64,000 nucleotides of DNA from NCBI GenBank assembly GCA_013306675.1, contig JABLUY010000017.1, forward strand, positions 62,001-126,000, in the 5' to 3' direction. The notes under the pieces were generated by a model. That model did not search any database. It was given only the letters and a program-made list of their open reading frames with translations, and was not told the DNA's origin. The position numbers were made by a program, and so were the translations under genes. This document shows, in pieces, positions 49,416-59,974 of this stretch. The first letter of the stretch is position 1; each line of letters begins with the position of its first letter. The DNA is from Thraustochytrium sp. TN22. Its lineage: Eukaryota > Sar > Bigyra > Thraustochytrida > Thraustochytriidae.

Positions 49416-49640
49416 CCTGCTTTGACTATCCTGATGAACCGACTGACCCACCGCCCGCCCGCCCGACCAATCAACGAACTGACGGATGATCCCGTCTGAC
49501 CCTGTGAACATTGTAAGCAAATCGTTCTTCGCCTCTTTGCTGTGCGTGTTCTTGAGTCCATGCCATGTCCCTGGGCCTCGGTACGCGTGCTGGGCGGACG
49601 CTGCAGGTTGTTGGTGGAGGATAGTGACGACTTTCTCGCA

Positions 49641-51737
49641 TCAAGTGATGGCCTGCATGGTCTTGACTGGGTCGCCGAGCGGCGGTCTCGAGCAAATGGC
49701 CTTCATGGTGTCGCCCGAGAGCATCGCGCTCAGCGCGCCAAAGGCTTTCAATACAAGGCCTCGCCGGCCGCCGTGCAAGCGCAGCGTGGACAGCAGAGTG
49801 CTGGTGGAGTCAAGCTGCTCACTGAGCATGAGCCTGTTGCGCTCGGTGCAGGCGAGCCTACGGAGTACCTCGCACGCACTCTCCTGGACGCGGACGTCCC
49901 TACTGCAGGAGCGTATGGCCGCGAGGACAGAGGTGCCAGCGTCGCCGTTGTCGCAGAGGGCAACTGCGATGCGCGGGCTCTCAGCGAGGCTGGCGAGCGC
50001 CTCACAGGCATGCCTCTGGACGCTGGGTTCCCCCGGGTGCGCGGCCATGGCCGCGAGCACGTCGGCACTGGCGCTTGTGTCCTGACCAATAATGTCCTTG
50101 TGGCGGGCCAAGGCGCTCAGAGTGGCAATGACCCGGCACGCGGCCGCCTGTACGCGGCCATCGCACCGGTGGCGCTGCATGACGCGCGTGATCACGTCAA
50201 CTGCGCACAGGTCTTGGACGAGCACCTGGCGATCGCGCTCGTTCAGAGTCAGCTTGCTCAGCACACTCAGCGCGTAGACCTGCAGCTTGGCGTCCTCCGG
50301 AGAAAGCTGGATCGCCTGGAGCAACAGGTCAGCCCCGCGCGGGTGCTTGCTGATGCTCTCCTGATTTTGGGAGTCGGCCGAGAGGAAGAGCAGGGCGCCG
50401 CACCCGTTCGCCTGCACACGTCCGTCGCGGGCATGGGCTTCCATGCTCGCGAGGACGTGGAAGCAGGCGTCGTGCTCGTGTCCCAAGGTCCTTGCGTTCC
50501 TGTCGTCCGCGGCAAGGGCTCCGAGCGCGCCCAGGGCGCTCACCTGGACGGCTGCGTCTCGTGGTAGGTTGCGGATAGCCGCGACAATGTCGACACAGGC
50601 GCTGTGCTCCTGGCCCAGAAGGATCTGGTTCACCGGGTCGCTGCAAAGGTTGCGCAACGCCAAGCAGGCCTGAATCTGTACCGGGGCGACGTACGGGTGT
50701 GCGCGCATGGCCTCGACGATGTCGGTGCCGGCTCGCAGTGTCTGGCCGAGCATCGCCAGGTTGCGCGGGTGGGCGGCCAGGTGTCGCAAAAGGCGACAGC
50801 AAGACGCCTGCACGAGCTCATTCGCTGGGTGATTTCGCATCGCTGCCAAGGCGTCCGAGCCTGCGCGCAGGTCGAACCCGATCACTTTGGCGTTCTGCAG
50901 GTCGCAGCACGCTAGCGTCCATAGCACGGTGCTGGCTGCCAGCTGGAGCGTGCAGTCGTCCGGATCCAGCCGCATGGCGGCCAGAATGTCGCCTGCGACT
51001 TTTAGCTCCTGGCACAGGAGCACCTGGTTCGCCTTGTGCTTGGAGGCCAGCACCACGAGCGCGCCGCACGCCTGCCCTTGAAGGGGCCCGTTCTCTGGGT
51101 GCCTTCGCATCGCAGTGACGATGGCGTCGCCGGCGCGCACCTGTTGACCCAAAATCTGCTGGTCCTCCTTGCTCCTCAGCGCCAGCTTGCAAAGTGCGTC
51201 CATCGCCGCGACCTGGACCAAACTCTCCTCCCGGTGCGTGTCCATGGCCGCAACGATATGCTTCCCAATGCGTCTACCGCCCGAGGTCCCGAGCAGGTCC
51301 TTGAGCGCGCTGCACGCGCTCGTCTGCACTCTGCTCACGCCCGCATGCCTTTGCATGGCGCCCAAGATGGCGTCCACAGCACTCAGGCGATCGTGCGAGA
51401 GCACCTTCTTGTTCGCCTCGCTCTTGTGCGCAAGCGTCTGCAGAGCGTCACAAGCCGCCACAACAAGCTCGACATCATCCACGTGCGCGCGCATTGCGCT
51501 CACGATATCCTTTTCCACGCGCAGCTTCTGCACGAGGTCTTCCTGGTTGTGCTGCGCTATGCTCGCCAGGTCCTGGATCGCCGCGCACGCCATGCCTTGC
51601 ACCTCGGGGTCGTCCCTGCTCTTGCGCATCGCCTTCGCCACGTGTTTGAGCTCCTCGCAGCCCTCGAACTTGCGCTTCACGCCGCGCGCCTTGCCCTTGA
51701 CCGCCATGCCGCAGCTCGGCGCAGCCGCCGCGGCCAC
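49641..51737 (-). CDS. Armadillo-repeat protein
   Basis: This 698-residue intronless ORF has a basic N-terminus (KGKARGVKRKFEG) and is built almost wholly from about 14 armadillo-type repeats of 42-46 residues. They share the pattern VxAMRxHPxxxxVQxxACxALxxLA followed by NxxxLGxxLxAxxxI. No F-box, U-box or kinase domain is joined. Such repeats are common protein-binding scaffolds. Similar solitary ARM arrays abound in protists, and the KRK-type N-terminus could be a nuclear signal. A start at 51707 would remove ten Ala-rich residues. Partner and function are unknown. Confidence 0.8.
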   Translation of the reverse strand: MAAAAAPSCGMAVKGKARGVKRKFEGCEELKHVAKAMRKSRDDPEVQGMACAAIQDLASIAQHNQEDLVQKLRVEKDIVSAMRAHVDDVELVVAACDALQTLAHKSEANKKVLSHDRLSAVDAILGAMQRHAGVSRVQTSACSALKDLLGTSGGRRIGKHIVAAMDTHREESLVQVAAMDALCKLALRSKEDQQILGQQVRAGDAIVTAMRRHPENGPLQGQACGALVVLASKHKANQVLLCQELKVAGDILAAMRLDPDDCTLQLAASTVLWTLACCDLQNAKVIGFDLRAGSDALAAMRNHPANELVQASCCRLLRHLAAHPRNLAMLGQTLRAGTDIVEAMRAHPYVAPVQIQACLALRNLCSDPVNQILLGQEHSACVDIVAAIRNLPRDAAVQVSALGALGALAADDRNARTLGHEHDACFHVLASMEAHARDGRVQANGCGALLFLSADSQNQESISKHPRGADLLLQAIQLSPEDAKLQVYALSVLSKLTLNERDRQVLVQDLCAVDVITRVMQRHRCDGRVQAAACRVIATLSALARHKDIIGQDTSASADVLAAMAAHPGEPSVQRHACEALASLAESPRIAVALCDNGDAGTSVLAAIRSCSRDVRVQESACEVLRRLACTERNRLMLSEQLDSTSTLLSTLRLHGGRRGLVLKAFGALSAMLSGDTMKAICSRPPLGDPVKTMQAIT

Positions 51738-52644
51738 GCGCGGCCGGGCGGCGCGCGGGAGGGGGGCTCTCGTGCCGCGCGCGACGGCGCTCTGCGTCGG
51801 GACGAGCCTCTGCCAGTGCCGCAGCCGGCCGGCCTCGGGCCCAGGCTGCCGCGCCAGTCAACGTTAGGTTGCTGCGAACCGTGACTCGGACGGGAAAATC
51901 CGGGACCGTACCAGGTAGTAAAAGTAACCTCAGATCAGATCACTGGCAGATCAGGTCAGGTCAGATCAGATCAGATCAAATCAAATCAGATGAGATCAGA
52001 TGAGATCAGATGAGATCAGATCAGTCAGACAGGCAGCCAGGCAGCCAGCTTAGAGTCACTGACACTCGAGGCTTGCAGTGGTCTGCAGCTCCGGGGGGCG
52101 CACCGTCGCTTGCTCCGACTTGGGAGAGCTCGGCGGCGGGCAGCCTGCTCTCCAGAGCCGGCAGTGCGTGCACGCTGACTGACAGTGAGCGCTGACGTCT
52201 TGGGCACGACCGCTTGCTGGCTGGCTGGTGACTGACCGACTCGTGCGCAACCTCCAGGGATAGCAACCTTCGCCAAGGGGCCGCCATGGCGTAAGCCTCA
52301 ATCGAATTCGGATGCCGATTTACGTGACGTCTGTTCCCCAGCCTTGAGAGAACGTGGCGCTCCTCCGTTTTCTTGAACACCTGGCACGGCCAGGGCTCAG
52401 ATGGTTCGTTCGTCGCACTTACGCTGCATCTTCCGTCGTCACACTGTCATCCTATTCACAGTCAGCTCGCAAGCTTTGACGATGCCCGGGCCGGGCTCTG
52501 CAGATCTCTTCCTGCGCTCTAAGCTAGTAGGCCTACGCTGTGTTTGAGTGGAAACGTCGTACCCCGTCCCAACGCCGCAAGCCCGTGCTCCTCATCCCGT
52601 CCGCAGTCGCCCTGCGCAGCCCTGCGCTCCGTGGCTCCGGGTCG
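51738..52644. other. Intergenic region with GATCA and CAGGCAGC repeats
   Basis: An AGATC/AGATG repeat tract of about 90 bp (51930-52024) is followed by CAGGCAGCCAGGCAGCC. The remainder has only short frames. It includes the ARM gene 5' flank. Confidence 0.55.
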
Positions 52645-53093
52645 TTGAGGCCGGACGAGGCATCATGATGTACATGATGTACCAGCACGCGAAGCAGAGC
52701 CCCACGTAGAAGTTGAACTGGAAGAGCGCCTCGTGGGCGGCGGTGGTGAGGTCGCCGAGGCGGGGCGAGGCATCATGATGTACATGATGTACCCGCACGC
52801 GCAGCAGAGCCCCACGTTGAAGTTGAACTGGAAGATCGCCTCGTGGGCGGCGGTAGTGAGGTCGCCGAGGCCGGGCAAGGCATCGTGATGTACATGATGT
52901 ACCAGCACGTGCACAGCTCCAAGTAGAACCTAAAGTTGAAGATCGCCTCGTCGTCGGCGGCGGCGAGGTCGTTGAGGCCAGGCGAGGCATCGCGATGTAC
53001 GTAATTAGCAGCACGCGCAGAGCCCCAAGTAGGCCTAGAACCTGAAGTCGAAGATCGCCTCGTCGGCGGCGACAACGAGGTCGTTGAGCCCGA
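52645..53093. repeat. 110-bp minisatellite, four copies, upstream of TNPO3
   Basis: Copies start near 52645, 52755, 52865 and 52972, with CATCATGATG anchors at 52661, 52771, 52881 and 52988 (periods 110, 110 and 107). Each holds GATGTACATGATGTACC (partly palindromic), an AAGTTGAAxTGGAAG block and a GATCGCCTCGTxGGCGGCG block. Copies 1 and 2 are closest and copies 3 and 4 diverge. The period is not a multiple of three and minus-strand frames shift between copies, so it is unlikely to be coding. It ends 143 bp before the TNPO3 ATG. Confidence 0.9.
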
Positions 53094-53236
53094 GGCTGCG
53101 GCGGCTGCGCGGCGGCGAAGGCGGCAAAGGCGGAGCGGCCGCGCGGGCGGGCGGCGGCGCGGCGCGGCGGGCGGCGGCGCGGGCGGCGGCGCGGGCGGCG
53201 GGGTCTGGCGGCGGCCTTGGCGGGTCTGGCGGCGCG

Positions 53237-56200
53237 ATGATGGGGCTGGGGCTGGCGGGCGCGAGCGGCGAGGACGCGCTGACGGCGCAGTTCGTGGAGG
53301 CCGCGCAGGCGCTGCTGGCGGCGGAGGACAAGGAGCGGCAGGGCAGGGCGGACAGGTGGCTGGTGGAGTTCCAGAAGCACAGCGAGGCGTGGGCCGTGGC
53401 GGACCGCGTGCTGGGCGCGGGCGCCGAGGTGCCCGTGGCGGTGCTGTTTCTGGCGGCCAAGACCCTGCACACCAAGGTGCGGTACGACCTGGTGGAGCAG
53501 GTGGGTAGCGAGGCGCAGGTGGCGCTGCGCGAGAAACTGCTGGGCCACCTGATGCGACACTTCGGGGACAGGCGCACGAAGCAGGCGGTGACGACGCAGC
53601 TGGCGCTGAGCGTGGCGGCGCTGGCGATCCAGATGGAGGCGTGGGAGAACCCGATCCAGGACCTGGCCTCGCGCCTTGGCGGCGCGGCGAACGCTGGGGC
53701 GAATGGCATCGCGTCGGTGCCCGAGTCATCGCTGTGCCTGGTGGAGATCCTGCAGCTCATCCCTGAGGAGCTGCAGTCGCGGTCCTTCCTCATCACGGAG
53801 GCGCGCAAGGCGCGGCTCAACATGGAGATGTATGACTGCGGGACGGACGTGCTGCTGTTCCTGTCCACGTGCGCGGAGTCGGCGGGCTCTGACGGTTTCG
53901 TGCTGCTCAAGATCCTCGAGTGCCTGCGTACCTGGATCTCGCTGGTGGAGTTCAGCGGGGAGGCCCTAGCAAGGAGCCCTCTGCTAGACCGCGTCTTCCG
54001 CGTGGTGGACGAGACCTACGACCTCTTTGAGGTGGCAACCAAGGTCATTATGGAGGTCGTGATGAGCTACAAGAACCCCCGTGACGCTGGCGATGCGGCC
54101 GTGATGAACGTGGTGGCGCCGCGCGTGCACGCGCTGGCGCGCAAGTTCGAGGCGGCGGCTGCCGAGGAGGACGAGGAGATCGCCGGCAGCTTGGTGCTGG
54201 TCTTCATGAACATGGCGCGCGCCTATTTGCGCGAGCTACTGCGGTCGCCGCCGGGGCAGGCGGACGTGGAGATCGCGCAGCTGCTGGAGCTGGCGCTGCT
54301 AGGGCCCTGCTGCCGCATGATGGACGTGGCGTCCAAGGCCTGGCACCATTGGCTCGCCATCCTGAACACCTTTACGTTGGAGCTGGATTCGCGCGGCGCC
54401 ACGGTCTTCGAGTCGCGCCGCACGCTGCTGGCACCTTTTCTGGAACGCCTCGTGGACGGCGCGCTGCGCCATGCGGAGCTTCCCCTTGACCACCCGCGCG
54501 CAAGGGAGGTCTCGTCGCGCGACCTCCTGGACGAGTTCAAGGAGAGCCGCTTCGACATCGACGACGTCCTTGTCGCGTGCACGTCTCTCATGTCGCGGTC
54601 GACGATGCTGGGATTCCTGCGCGGGCGCCTGGAGCGTGCCGCGCAGCGGCTGCTGAACCAGTCTCCCGACGAGCAGGCGCGCCTGTGGCCCGAGGTGGAG
54701 GCGCTCCTGCATTCTGCGGAAAAGATCGAACTTGCGCCCGGTGCCCAGCGCGCGGCAGCGCCTTCGCACAGCTCGGCCGTCCCGGTGGTCATGGACTACA
54801 TCGTGCAGCTCTGCCTGCAGCTCCCGCCACTCTCGGTGCTGCTGCGCGAGACGGTTTGCCGGCTGCTCGGCAGCCAGGCTGGGTTTTTGCGCAACAACCC
54901 GCAAAAACTCGAACCCGTACTCAACTACGAGCTGCAGGCGCTCGTGCAGCTGGCGCCAGTCATCGGCGACGCGGTTTGCAACGCCATCATCAGCCTGGTG
55001 CGGGAGTGCTCTGCCGACCTCATGCCGCTGGCGCCCCGGCTCTTTGAGCTCTCGCGGAGCACGGAGGCCAGCTTGTCGCTGGATGAGCGAATCGATTTGC
55101 TGGAGGCCATCGCGTATATCGTGGCGGCCCAGCCGTACCAGGATGCCCTGGCCGCCACTCGACAGGTGTGCGAGCCGGCCGTTCGCCTGCTGCAGCGCAC
55201 GGCGGCCGAGCTCGAGGCGCGCGGGGGCGCTGAAGCCGCGGCCGCGGCCGGCCCGCCGTCGGCCGAGACCGAGGCTGAGGTTACCTTGGCCCTGCGCACG
55301 CTGGAGCTGCACATCCGCTTTGGGTGGCGGCGCCCCGGTCACGATGCGGATGGCGGCGCCAAGGGGGGTGGCGCGGACGCGCAGGGCGGCGACTTGCCGG
55401 CCCTGGTGGTCTTTCAGGAAGCCTGGCCCAGCCTGCAGGTGGTGACGGAGGGACTGTGCAGGTCCTCCCGCATCGCGGAGCGCCTCGCGACGCTTTACAA
55501 GGTGTCGATCCGCTGCTTTCACGAGCGCTTCCTGCCGGTGCTGGAGGCCTTTCTGGGGTCCATGGTGCGCTGTTTCCAGCGCACCCGACTGAGCCCGTAC
55601 CTGTACGTGGCCGGCGTGGCGCTCGAGCACTATCTGCACGAGGACGCGCCGGCGCCGATCGACTTTGTGCCCGTGGTTGGAGCCTTTTGCGAGTCCGTCT
55701 TCAATGTGCTGGGCAACCAGGAGGCGCTCGAAAGCAACCCAGACATCGTGGAGGATTTCTTCTCGGTAATGGACCGCCTATTGCGCGCCTCGCCTGTGCG
55801 CATGGTGCAGGCGCCCTACTTCCAGGCCACCTTCCAGTGTGGCGCCGTGGCCGTCGTCATGCAGCACTACGAGGCGGGTCGCGCCGCGCTCGCGTTCATG
55901 GAGTCGGCCATCGAGATGGCGCTGCCGCGCGACCATGGCAGGAATCGACGCGTGCACGAGGCGCTGCTGCCGGTGATCCGTCAGTACTTTGGCGAGAGCG
56001 GCCAAACCTTGGTCACCAACGTCGTCATGGGCATTGCCGGCAAGCTGCCCAAGTCGCGCATCTCGCCGCGGCGCGGCGGCTCGCTGGCCATGACGCTTTA
56101 CACGGTGGGCCGCTTCCTGAAGTCGCTGCCGGACGCGCACCCAGACGCCTTCGCCAATAGTCTACGCACGGCGCTGCAGTCGGGCTGCCCGCATGTGTCA

Positions 56201-56329
56201 GCCGACCTGGCCAACAAGTTTGTGAACTCCGCGGAGGCTGCGCTTTCAAGCACCTTTTCCTTTGAGGATGCAATGCACGAGTTTTCTGACATGGCGCGCC
56301 TGCGACTACGACGCACGACGAAATCCTGA
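53237..56329 (+). CDS. TNPO3: Transportin-3/Mtr10-type importin-beta family karyopherin
   Basis: The start at 53237 gives 1030 residues and skips an Ala/Gly/Arg upstream extension. The N-terminal region (RADRWLVEFQKHSEAW, then FLAAKTLHTKVRYDL) matches the importin-beta N-terminal repeat of TNPO3. QLALSVAALAIQMEAW, the ILQLIPEELQSRS motif and late segments NPDIVEDFFSVMDRLLRASPV and MTLYTVGRFLKSLP follow the family order through about 20 HEAT repeats. TNPO3/Mtr10 carries SR-rich splicing factors and related cargoes into the nucleus in a RanGTP-dependent way. One variable insertion (AEAAAAAGPPSAETEAE) breaks a HEAT loop. Intronless. A 110-bp minisatellite lies in the promoter. Confidence 0.9.
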   Translation: MMGLGLAGASGEDALTAQFVEAAQALLAAEDKERQGRADRWLVEFQKHSEAWAVADRVLGAGAEVPVAVLFLAAKTLHTKVRYDLVEQVGSEAQVALREKLLGHLMRHFGDRRTKQAVTTQLALSVAALAIQMEAWENPIQDLASRLGGAANAGANGIASVPESSLCLVEILQLIPEELQSRSFLITEARKARLNMEMYDCGTDVLLFLSTCAESAGSDGFVLLKILECLRTWISLVEFSGEALARSPLLDRVFRVVDETYDLFEVATKVIMEVVMSYKNPRDAGDAAVMNVVAPRVHALARKFEAAAAEEDEEIAGSLVLVFMNMARAYLRELLRSPPGQADVEIAQLLELALLGPCCRMMDVASKAWHHWLAILNTFTLELDSRGATVFESRRTLLAPFLERLVDGALRHAELPLDHPRAREVSSRDLLDEFKESRFDIDDVLVACTSLMSRSTMLGFLRGRLERAAQRLLNQSPDEQARLWPEVEALLHSAEKIELAPGAQRAAAPSHSSAVPVVMDYIVQLCLQLPPLSVLLRETVCRLLGSQAGFLRNNPQKLEPVLNYELQALVQLAPVIGDAVCNAIISLVRECSADLMPLAPRLFELSRSTEASLSLDERIDLLEAIAYIVAAQPYQDALAATRQVCEPAVRLLQRTAAELEARGGAEAAAAAGPPSAETEAEVTLALRTLELHIRFGWRRPGHDADGGAKGGGADAQGGDLPALVVFQEAWPSLQVVTEGLCRSSRIAERLATLYKVSIRCFHERFLPVLEAFLGSMVRCFQRTRLSPYLYVAGVALEHYLHEDAPAPIDFVPVVGAFCESVFNVLGNQEALESNPDIVEDFFSVMDRLLRASPVRMVQAPYFQATFQCGAVAVVMQHYEAGRAALAFMESAIEMALPRDHGRNRRVHEALLPVIRQYFGESGQTLVTNVVMGIAGKLPKSRISPRRGGSLAMTLYTVGRFLKSLPDAHPDAFANSLRTALQSGCPHVSADLANKFVNSAEAALSSTFSFEDAMHEFSDMARLRLRRTTKS

Positions 56330-56524
56330 TTTGTGTACGTGTGCGTGTGTGCTTTCATTTCACACCCGAGCAACCAAATTGATGTCAGTGACTGGCCGCA
56401 TGAGCGGCAACCTTTCACTTTCGCGTGCGTCGAGACCTTGGACTTTGCGGCCCGCACTTTGACAAAAGATAAGCACAAACTCAAAAGGTCCGCCCCGGTT
56501 GGCACCGGTTGGCACCGGTTGGCA

Positions 56525-56557
<33 letters not shown>

Positions 56558-56707
56558 TAGCCCTTGCGTTCGTCCTCAGAAAAAAAGAATATTGCACGCG
56601 TTTAGGGGCCTACACAGCTCTTTTCACGTGGCACGGCACGGCATAGCATGGCAGGGCATAGCACGGCCCGGCACTGCACACAGCAGCACGCGGCGCACGG
56701 CGCACGA
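56330..56707. other. Convergent spacer with (CAGC)n repeat
   Basis: A GTTGGCACCG triplet repeat (56498-56526) runs into an (AGCC)n array (56527-56558). A GCACGGCATA-type short repeat lies near 56632-56676. No gene is visible. Both neighbours end here. Confidence 0.6.
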
Positions 56708-58957
56708 CTAAATCATAACGTTCTCCACGTTGCGCTGGTATTGGTCCATGACATACTGTGGGTAGTTGGCATTGTTGGGCATGGGCTGATCGGGCGGCCA
56801 CACGATGGGCACGCGCGGCAAATCGATGAGCTTGCAGCGCACCAGGCCGCTGCGCGACGCGACGGCATGCCACTCGCGCAGCAGCATGTCGTTGTCCGAA
56901 GTGCCAAAGGATGGACCCCACGTGGTGGCGGTGAAGCTAATGTCAGACGGGAGGCCCGCATCGAGGGTGTTGTCTCTGATGACAAAGCGCGGCGTGTAGC
57001 GAAACTGCCGCGAAGGAACCACCACGTGCTCGGGCGAGACCGCCAGCGCGACGGTCGGCAGCGGCCGGCCGTTGTCCGTAGCGGGCGCTGGCGTGTGCTG
57101 GGCGAGGTCCACGTTGATGTCGAAGCCATCCCGAAGCGTGGCTGGCCGCAGCGTACCCGAGGTGCTCATGAAAAGAACGTGGTCACTCGAGGTAATGGCG
57201 TCCAGCGCGCGCACGTCGTCCAGGTCGACACGCACGCGCGCCGGCATGACCCAGGTGCGTGAAAGGCCATCCACGCTGCACGTGGTGAGCAGAGTCGGAT
57301 GCACGCGCGGGTTGACGGAGGCCATGGTGACGCCGTCGCGGTGCACGCGCATTCTGCGCGCCATGGCGTCCTGCAGTGACAGGAGCGTCACGTTCCCAAG
57401 ATCGTCGCCGAGCACGATGAAGTCGCCATTGCCCGGCCACGCCACGGTCTGCGCATTGCCCACCGTCAGCTGGCGCTCCACGACGGGCGCGTGTGGTAGC
57501 CGCAGGTCCCAGATGCGCAGCACGCGATCGCGAGCGATGGTGACCACCAGGTTGTCGTTCTCCGAGCTGCACGCGAGGTCCACTACGCCCATGGCGGCTG
57601 CCATCTGGGCCGCGCCCTCGCCCACGCCCACCATCTCGTGCGCCGGGGGCACAAGCCGCTGGTGCGCGCCCTTGGGCAGCTCGTCCCTACTGAGGCTGCC
57701 CAGGTCCACGGCGGCCACTGAGCCGTCCGATAGGCCGCAGAGCAGCATGTCCCACGGCTCGCACTGCGTCCAGGACAGGCAGGTGCACGTGATCGGGAGC
57801 GCATCATTGGAGCCAGCGGCGCCAACGCTGAAGTCGTGTTCGAACACCACGAGGTCCTTGGCATCGTACATTTTGGCATCGTGCGGCCGCGCAGACGAGG
57901 ACACGTTGGCGTCCGGCCGCGGCATGGCCAGCACCAGCACGCGGCCGGCCGCCGTGGCGAGCGCCAGCAGGCCCTGGCGCGTCTTGTCGACGTCCTTGGC
58001 CGACCTCCGCGCTGGGCACCACTGCAGCGCCAGCACGGACCCGCTGTTCTCCAGGCGCACGCCGTACGCCAGCGACGCGGGCCCGACGGCGGTCAGGTTC
58101 CACAGCTGCACGATGTTGCTGCCGGCCTGGGGCGGCGGGACGCCCATCACGTCAAAGGTCTCGATACGCTCCGCAAGGCCGACAGCAAGCAGGCTGGCGA
58201 GGCCCGGCTGCTTGCCGGCTGATGGGCAGAAGTCGAGCGCCGTGACGCGCCCGCCGACGTTAATCCACACGTCGTTGACGCGCGTCTGGCCGAGTTGGGA
58301 CACCACCTGGCCCTTTGTTACGGACAAGAGGGGCGGGAGGTTGACGCCGCGGTGCGGGATGATGCTCTGCGAGTACGAGCGACTCGCCTCATTGTTCACG
58401 TCCGAGTAGTCGTACGCGACGTTCTCCACGAGGATCTGCAGGTTGCGCCCACGCTTGCGCGAGGCCTCCCACGCCTGGGCGCGCTCCGCGGGCGGCCTTG
58501 ACTCAACGCCGCTCGGTAGTGCTAGCTTCGGCAGCACCGCAGGCGTCTCCTGGAGCGATGGCAGGTCATGAATGAAGAACTCAACAAGGTCCTCGATGCG
58601 CGTGTTGCCAGGGTTGCGCGGCCGGTCCGCTCGTTGGTATTGCTTCGGTTGGCCTGCGACGACTGCCGGCCGCTGCGCGTCGATGCGCTGCCGCGCCATG
58701 CGCATGTGCTCCAGCTGCTCTTGCGTGTACCGGCCGTCCGCGGGGTACTGGATGTTCTGTTGTGGCGCGTGCAGAGAATGGTGTAGAGGTGTCTGTGGCG
58801 TGCGCATGGGCGTGTATTGCGGTTGCTGCTGTTGCTGTTGTTGCCGCAGCTGTGCGAACTGCTGCTGCTGCTGCTGCTGGCGCTGTTGCTCCGCGCGCTG
58901 GCGCTGCTCCTGCTCGTACCGCAATTGCAACTGCTGCTGCTGGTACTGTTGTTGTTG

Positions 58958-58992
<35 letters not shown>

Positions 58993-59870
58993 TCTGGTAC
59001 GCATACTGCTGATGTTGGTGGTGGTGGTTCTGCTGCTGTTGGTGCTGCTGGTATTCCTGCTGTTGTTGTTGCTGCTGCTGCTGCTGCTGGTACTGCGGGA
59101 GCTGCGAGCTGGACGAATAGGATGTCGGCTGCAGCTGCGTGTGGCGTTGAGGCTGCTGCATTTGCTGGTGCTGCTGGTACGACGAAGAGTGGCCGCCTTC
59201 GGGTTGCAGCTGCGTCTGCGTTGGCTGCGACTGCTGCTGCTGCTGAAGCTGTTGCCGAAGCTGTTGCTGCAGCTCCTGCTGCTCCTGGTGGTGAAGCTGC
59301 TGTTGCTCTTGCTGCTGCTGGATCATCTGTTGAAACTGCTGGATCTGCTGCGAAGTGCGGCGGTTGCCGGCCGGCTTGGAGCAGACCTTGTTCGCGGTGT
59401 GGTACCTGAGCGCCTGAATGGTGCCGAGTTCCTTGCCACAATCCTCGCAGACGTAGCTGTTGCCCTCGGAGACGTTGCTGACGCTGCGGCTCGCGGCAAT
59501 GTTGTTGGCCAGGGCAACTAGGTGCGGGTTAGCTTGCTTGACGGCGTCCACCTTGAGGCAGACAAAGTTGTCCATGTGATAGTTGACGGCCTTGCGACTG
59601 GTCATGTGCTTGCCGCATCGGTTGCACTGGAACTTGTTGTGATCAATCTGACTAAAGTCTCGCGCGTTGCGCACAGCCTGTGCCGTCGGGGACGGTAGCT
59701 GATCGGCGTCGGGCGGCTGCGGCGCGTCGAACTGCTGTTGCTGCTGCGGATCCAAGGCCAATGACGACGATGACGACGACGATTGCGCCTGGCCCTGCAT
59801 GAGCATCCTGCGCGTCAGCTCTGCGCTCCCCTGCAGGTTGAGCGCGCCCAGGCTACGCAGCTGCGGCGGC

Positions 59871-59903
<33 letters not shown>

Positions 59904-59974
59904 GGCTGCTGCTGGCCGCCCGCCTGCTGCTGCCGCACGCGCTGCGCCTCCAGCAGCTGCTGCATGTGGTCCAT
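56708..59974 (-). CDS. PolyQ protein with two C2H2-like zinc fingers and a WD40 domain, possibly TFIIIC-related
   Basis: The start at 59974 (1088 residues) begins MDHMQQLLEAQ. Upstream in-frame codons are Arg/Gly only. Order: poly-Gln tract, Ser run, C2H2-like finger 1 (FQCNRCGKHMTSRKAVNYHMD), finger 2 (YVCEDCGKELGTIQALRYHT), about 240 residues of Gln-rich sequence with His/Tyr, a basic spacer, then a WD40 propeller from about residue 520. Propeller segments include VTALDFCPSAG, VLALQWCPARR, DLACSSENDNLVVT with RIWDLRLPHA, and LTTCSVDGLSRTW. The propeller pattern and the partner-like N-terminus recall TFIIIC subunit GTF3C2/Tfc6, but that is a weak resemblance. It is probably a nuclear regulator. 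The Gln tracts are coded by mixed CAG/CAA (repeat entry). Confidence 0.65.
58817..59345 (-). repeat. Long Gln-coding CAG/CAA repeat region
   Basis: Read on the minus strand, CAG and CAA codons make up most of this stretch, interrupted by Tyr, His, Leu and Arg codons. A second tract lies at 59868-59935. The mixture of CAG and CAA suggests selection for Gln rather than pure slippage. Confidence 0.85.

Noticed and set aside
52645-53093. CRISPR-like array
   Set aside because: Units are contiguous 110-bp tandem copies with no unique spacers, in a eukaryotic setting.
54299-55639. 446-codon antisense ORF in TNPO3
   Set aside because: It is a composition shadow. The plus-strand karyopherin accounts for the sequence.
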